DNA of 64,000 nucleotides from Phoronis australis. Taxonomy: Eukaryota > Phoronida > Phoronidae. The DNA is taken from contig NMRA01000106.1 of the NCBI GenBank assembly GCA_002633005.1, forward strand, positions 748,696-812,695. Reading direction: 5' to 3'. This document shows positions 61,201 through 64,000 of this stretch, piece after piece. The position numbers and the translations under genes are program-made. Position 1 is the stretch's first letter, and every line of letters begins with the position of its first letter. The notes under the pieces are model-generated. The model did no database searches. It was not told the origin of the DNA and was given only the letters and a program-made list of their open reading frames with translations.

Positions 61201-63946
61201 TATGAACTTCAGTCATGTCTGAAGCTGATAGGGGGCGCTATGGATGAGTTAATTAATAATATGCAATGTTTTTCCACAGTTCATTTCCGAGTGAGGGTGG
61301 TTGATCAGGCGAACCCCAAAACTTTGTTTCCGTCCACGTCTGCCATCACGTACTGGCAACTGGAGTTAGAGGAAGGGGTTGTTGACGGTGAGTTTGTAGT
61401 TTGTGATTTATTGCCTGTTTACATTAACTTTACTTAGTGATGGTAATATTCCCGTAAAGAATCAGTTTCATGGTCATGTTATGTTATTAAATAGAATATT
61501 TTATATTTAGTATATATTTAGGAGGCTGTAAATAAAAGAAATGGAAGTTGAAGGCTGTTGAGCAGTAGATGTTTTCTTAAATTAGGATAGACTGTCATTT
61601 GCAAAATGCCTTTTTGTTTCCAAGACTAAACAGTGGCAAATAATGAATGGTGTTAGGAGAATATGCCAGATATTTCATGATGAAGAACATTTTACATCTG
61701 TGCAAACAAGTTAAACATTACTATTCATGTTCATTTGTTATGTGTCAGTTTTGGGTACAGTTCTTGTATTCTTTGACCTGATGTGGACAGTGAGACTGGA
61801 CTAGTAATGTATCAGGTCTGCAACTTGAGTTCTATATTTCCACATAACAGATGCTACAGAAACAAAGTTGTTAACCCTCCATGGACATCTAATTTAAAAA
61901 TCTCTGTGGTGCTTAAAAATTCGACTTGAAAAAAACTAGTTGCAAATTTGTACTTGGATTGTGCAGTGTGATTTCAAGGCTGACTGAATCTGAGTTGAGT
62001 CCAAGTTCTTAGAGATTAGATCGTGGGTCATGGTATAAGCAAATGAACAATTTGAACATTGGAATGTCTGTTCAACAATCATAATCAAACTGTGGTGATT
62101 TCAATGAACATAATTTTTTAACATTATATAAAATCATTAATGAGAATTCAACGCAATATTAAAATGGTTTTTGATTCTCCATAGGTTCTGTAATCCGTTG
62201 GGAACAACAGTGCCGTATCAAACACATGATCACCAGAAAGTACTTAATGGTCGATGCGAACAGGAAAGTAGGACTAACGGACAGACACACAGACCCTCTC
62301 ACAGTCTTCAAGTTGCACTCTGTGATAAAGGTGAGTTTGTTGTTTTCTCCTTCTATCCTGTATTTTTGTTGTTATTTAGTGACATACAAATTTGGCAGGA
62401 CATTGAAGTTGGAAAAATGGACTGTTTTTCTACTCAAGTGTTGATTTGAAGTCAGTGGGGTTGTCACACTGTTCTCAACTTTGAATGATTTTTTAAAAGT
62501 TTTGGTTGTGGTATATGTGATATGTTTAGTGTTACATTTAACAACATTTCAAGGAATTAGCAAGTAATCACTACGTGTTGTAATCACATTATTTCCTTTT
62601 TTGGGAAGACTGCTCAGTTTGAACTTTTGCAAGTGCAGTGTGAATGATTACAGTTTATTTGTTTGTATTCATTGTATTTTAGGAAAAGGATATTATTGAG
62701 TACGATACATACTGTCGTATTGAGCATGCTGTGACTGGTCTGTGGCTGCATGCAGACAATGGTAAGTCGTATTGAGTTGACACTTTTTTACGGTACTGAT
62801 TTTGGTATGTCTCATGACATAATAAAAATAAACATGTACACTTTCTTCTGTTCCAAATTTTATCCTCAGTGACATTTTTTAAAATCTTTTTATTTTACTT
62901 AAAATTTATTTAAGCCATACTTTATATTAAAAAGTACATTACACAGAATGTGGAGATATATTCTTTCTCTCAACTTAGAAATAATAACAGGCTGTCAAGA
63001 AATTCATGAATATTCAAGTAATGAGTTTAGGTGCTCGCGTACCAACAAATGCATTTTTCTGATTGACTTTTCATTACAGATTTTTAGAACCAACATCAAT
63101 CATAATAAATTAGAGTAGTTTTAAGACACTGTGTTTCATTTGAAATTTCTTTTTACTTTTACGTGTTTTGTTTAATGTAAATATGCTATGCTAACAAAAT
63201 TTTCACTAAATTTTTGCAGAGGAGTATGTCCGCCAGCAAATGCAATCCTCAAGCTCCAATGACCAATCAATGGAGGGCTTGAAATGGACGACATCGCAGT
63301 TGCGTCAAATCAGCACCATCGCAGAGAAACAGTACGATGATGCCTTCACCCTCCAACAGGTGGAGTCGGAGCATGTGGCCAACTTCAACTACATGGCTGG
63401 GATGGTACCAACACTGCAAAAACTGATAGAAGATGTACGTTAGATTATCTGGTGCTCTAACTGTTTCATAGACAAAGTTCGTGAAAAGACAAAGCAAACT
63501 CGATTTAAAGTATACTTTGCAACATGCATTATTGCATATTGAGGAAACGCAATGTTTTGTGGTCTCATGGACTCAGAGAAAAATTTGCAGCTATTTTGCC
63601 TTGTGACCACATGGGTTGATGAATATCAGATTGTCTGCTGCCGACTGATAAATTCAACTTCGCCTTCCATTCCATTATTTCTCCATTTTACTTTGATTGA
63701 TTGATTGATTGATAGGGAAAGCTTGGTAAGAGGAATCTAAACAATGGAAACCAATGAAATTGTATTTTTTGAAAGGTGCAGAATATCTTGCAGTCATCAA
63801 GATAGCTCATTATAATGTGCTGCTGGAAGCTCTCACTGTATTGTCTGCTGTTTGAGTGAGTTCTTAACATTAAATGTACTTTTATTTTGTTTCAGAAAAA
63901 GAGCGACTTCCAGCTGAATGCAAAGCATTGTCATGATATTGTCAGT
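48051..63946 (+). CDS. Divergent IP3 receptor / ryanodine receptor-family channel, N-terminal part (3' partial)
   Basis: Thirteen exons join in frame to 469 codons: 48051-48136, 49593-49663, 51246-51370, 55876-56040, 58184-58264, 59389-59492, 60186-60273, 60706-60793, 61280-61387, 62185-62330, 62683-62761, 63220-63434, 63896-63946, the last ending at a GTAAGT donor. The start ATG follows GGC and precedes G. The region covers the suppressor-like first beta-trefoil (GDYVCLYSEES, FKVCIANRY) and MIR repeats (VLYGQIIQLRH, VPIRLFHKEIEAYL, IRWEQQCRIKHM, CRIEHAVTGLWLH). Some blocks are closer to IP3R, others to RyR (SEGD..VDDQIVLESV; DDAFTLQQVESEHVANF). The position of the IP3R1 RTTGR phosphate-binding motif is replaced by DQANP. 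A large ER calcium-channel subunit is expected. Ligand and pore cannot be judged because the rest lies beyond the window. Confidence 0.88.
49880..50117 (-). repeat. MITE family 2, copy 3 (eroded ends)
   Basis: Internal landmarks match: AAAAATCACCAATTTTTGGC, GCTTCTGTTATTGTTGTGAA, CTGTCGGCCATATTGTGT and GTCCTAAATTTGTCAGACTT. The terminal repeats are degraded (AACCGAAAAAAATCACC / GTCAGACTTTATCAC). It lies in intron 2 of the IP3R/RyR-like gene. The strand is relative: this copy reads in the orientation opposite to copy 2 as it lies on the plus strand. Confidence 0.55.
52114..52290 (+). repeat. ATT/ACT trinucleotide microsatellite
   Basis: About 177 bases of ATT repeats with interspersed ACT and ATC units, the longest simple repeat in the window. 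The frames it opens (poly-Tyr/Ile) are artefacts. Confidence 0.97.
52704..52817. repeat. 114-bp near-perfect palindrome
   Basis: Two 57-base arms meet without a spacer at 52760/52761 (CCAATCCAAC|GTTGGATTGG). They differ at only four positions, all transitions. It is in intron 3 of the IP3R/RyR-like gene. It could be a young full-length inverted MITE or a hairpin RNA source. Confidence 0.9.
52907..53190 (+). repeat. Dispersed ~250-280-bp repeat, copy 3 of 3, with 35-bp duplication at its start
   Basis: CTACAGTGCAAGACTAAAGT occurs at 52907 and again at 52942. The body matches copy 2 at GATGAATTTGGTTTCCGCCC and at AATACTTTTGGCTTGTATTG. Confidence 0.5.
53970..54211 (-). repeat. MITE family 2, copy 2
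   Basis: 242 bp. The left end is CCATAAAATCTCGCC, the right end GGCGAGATTTTACC. Reverse-complemented, it shows in order the landmarks of copy 1 (TAATTGCCAAAAATACC, GGGCTTCTAATATG, TTCACTTGTCGGCCATAT). Inserted in intron 3 of the IP3R/RyR-like gene. Confidence 0.75.
54369..54425 (+). repeat. MITE family 1, copy 5 (core)
   Basis: ATTTTGAGAACCAGTTTGAT, loop, then AAACTGGTTCTCAAAAT. This is the least diverged core: the 18-base arms are almost perfectly complementary. It lies about 160 bases from a MITE family 2 copy. Confidence 0.75.
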
Positions 63947-64000
63947 GTAAGTAATACTGTGTGGCAACGTTTATTTAACTGGAGCACTAAATACGGTACA

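Larger units (their letters stand above)
48137..63895 (+). other. Introns of the IP3R/RyR-like gene
   Basis: Introns range from about 0.3 to 4.5 kb. Those between 51371-55875 and 56041-58183 are the longest. They contain MITE copies at 49880, 53970 and 54369, an ATT microsatellite at 52114, a 114-bp palindrome at 52704 and a dispersed repeat at 52907. A 154-aa open frame at 54402-54866 starts inside a MITE and has no family resemblance. No nested gene is supported. Confidence 0.75.

Overview
The window is eukaryotic nuclear DNA from an invertebrate animal. Genes are split by GT-AG introns of about 0.4 to 7 kb, base composition is AT-rich, and introns and intergenic spacers are littered with small inverted-repeat elements. 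One undetermined base at 3986 points to a draft assembly. The proteins are bilaterian in character. The terminal gene combines IP3-receptor and ryanodine-receptor features in a way I do not recognise from vertebrates. A marine deuterostome or lophotrochozoan would fit, but no single sequence feature fixes the species.

Layout, left to right. (1) 129-1978, plus strand: the last three coding exons of a gene whose product I could not identify. (2) About 2.0-7.9 kb: intergenic, with repeats, a small promoter-like CpG patch near 3.2-3.4 kb and the probable RAB30 3' UTR. (3) 8187-10686, minus strand: a complete RAB30 coding region in four exons (202 aa), with an inferred 5' UTR exon near 14.9-15.0 kb. 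(4) 15.03-15.47 kb: a short shared upstream region with a full CRE, a CCAAT box and a YY1-like site. (5) 15469-39878, plus strand: a complete PCF11 gene, 16 coding exons and 1618 codons by my splice model. (6) 39.9-48.05 kb: PCF11 3' UTR candidates, a tRNA-like SINE interrupted by a foldback element, a 2.38-kb decayed hAT transposon, and the upstream region of the next gene. (7) 48051-63946, plus strand: the first 13 coding exons (469 codons) of a divergent IP3R/RyR-family calcium-channel gene that runs off the right edge.

How the genes relate. RAB30 is a Golgi-associated small GTPase. PCF11 is the CID-containing scaffold of the mRNA cleavage and termination machinery. The third is a predicted ER calcium-channel subunit. 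They share no pathway. RAB30 and PCF11 lie head to head here and, to my knowledge, also in human 11q14.1, so this is probably ancient microsynteny. PCF11 intron 1 has a weak 5' splice site and intronic poly(A) signals, which recalls the premature-polyadenylation autoregulation known for vertebrate PCF11.

The most notable findings are: the IP3R/RyR-like gene, which lacks the first cluster of IP3-contacting arginines; the possible intronic-polyadenylation control of PCF11; a three-part repeat array of about 145 bp times three, present twice within PCF11 introns and differing by about one higher-order unit; and at least three small repeat families (two with terminal inverted repeats) with several copies each. 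All splice models were made by eye from reading frame, GT-AG sites and family similarity; none was tested computationally.
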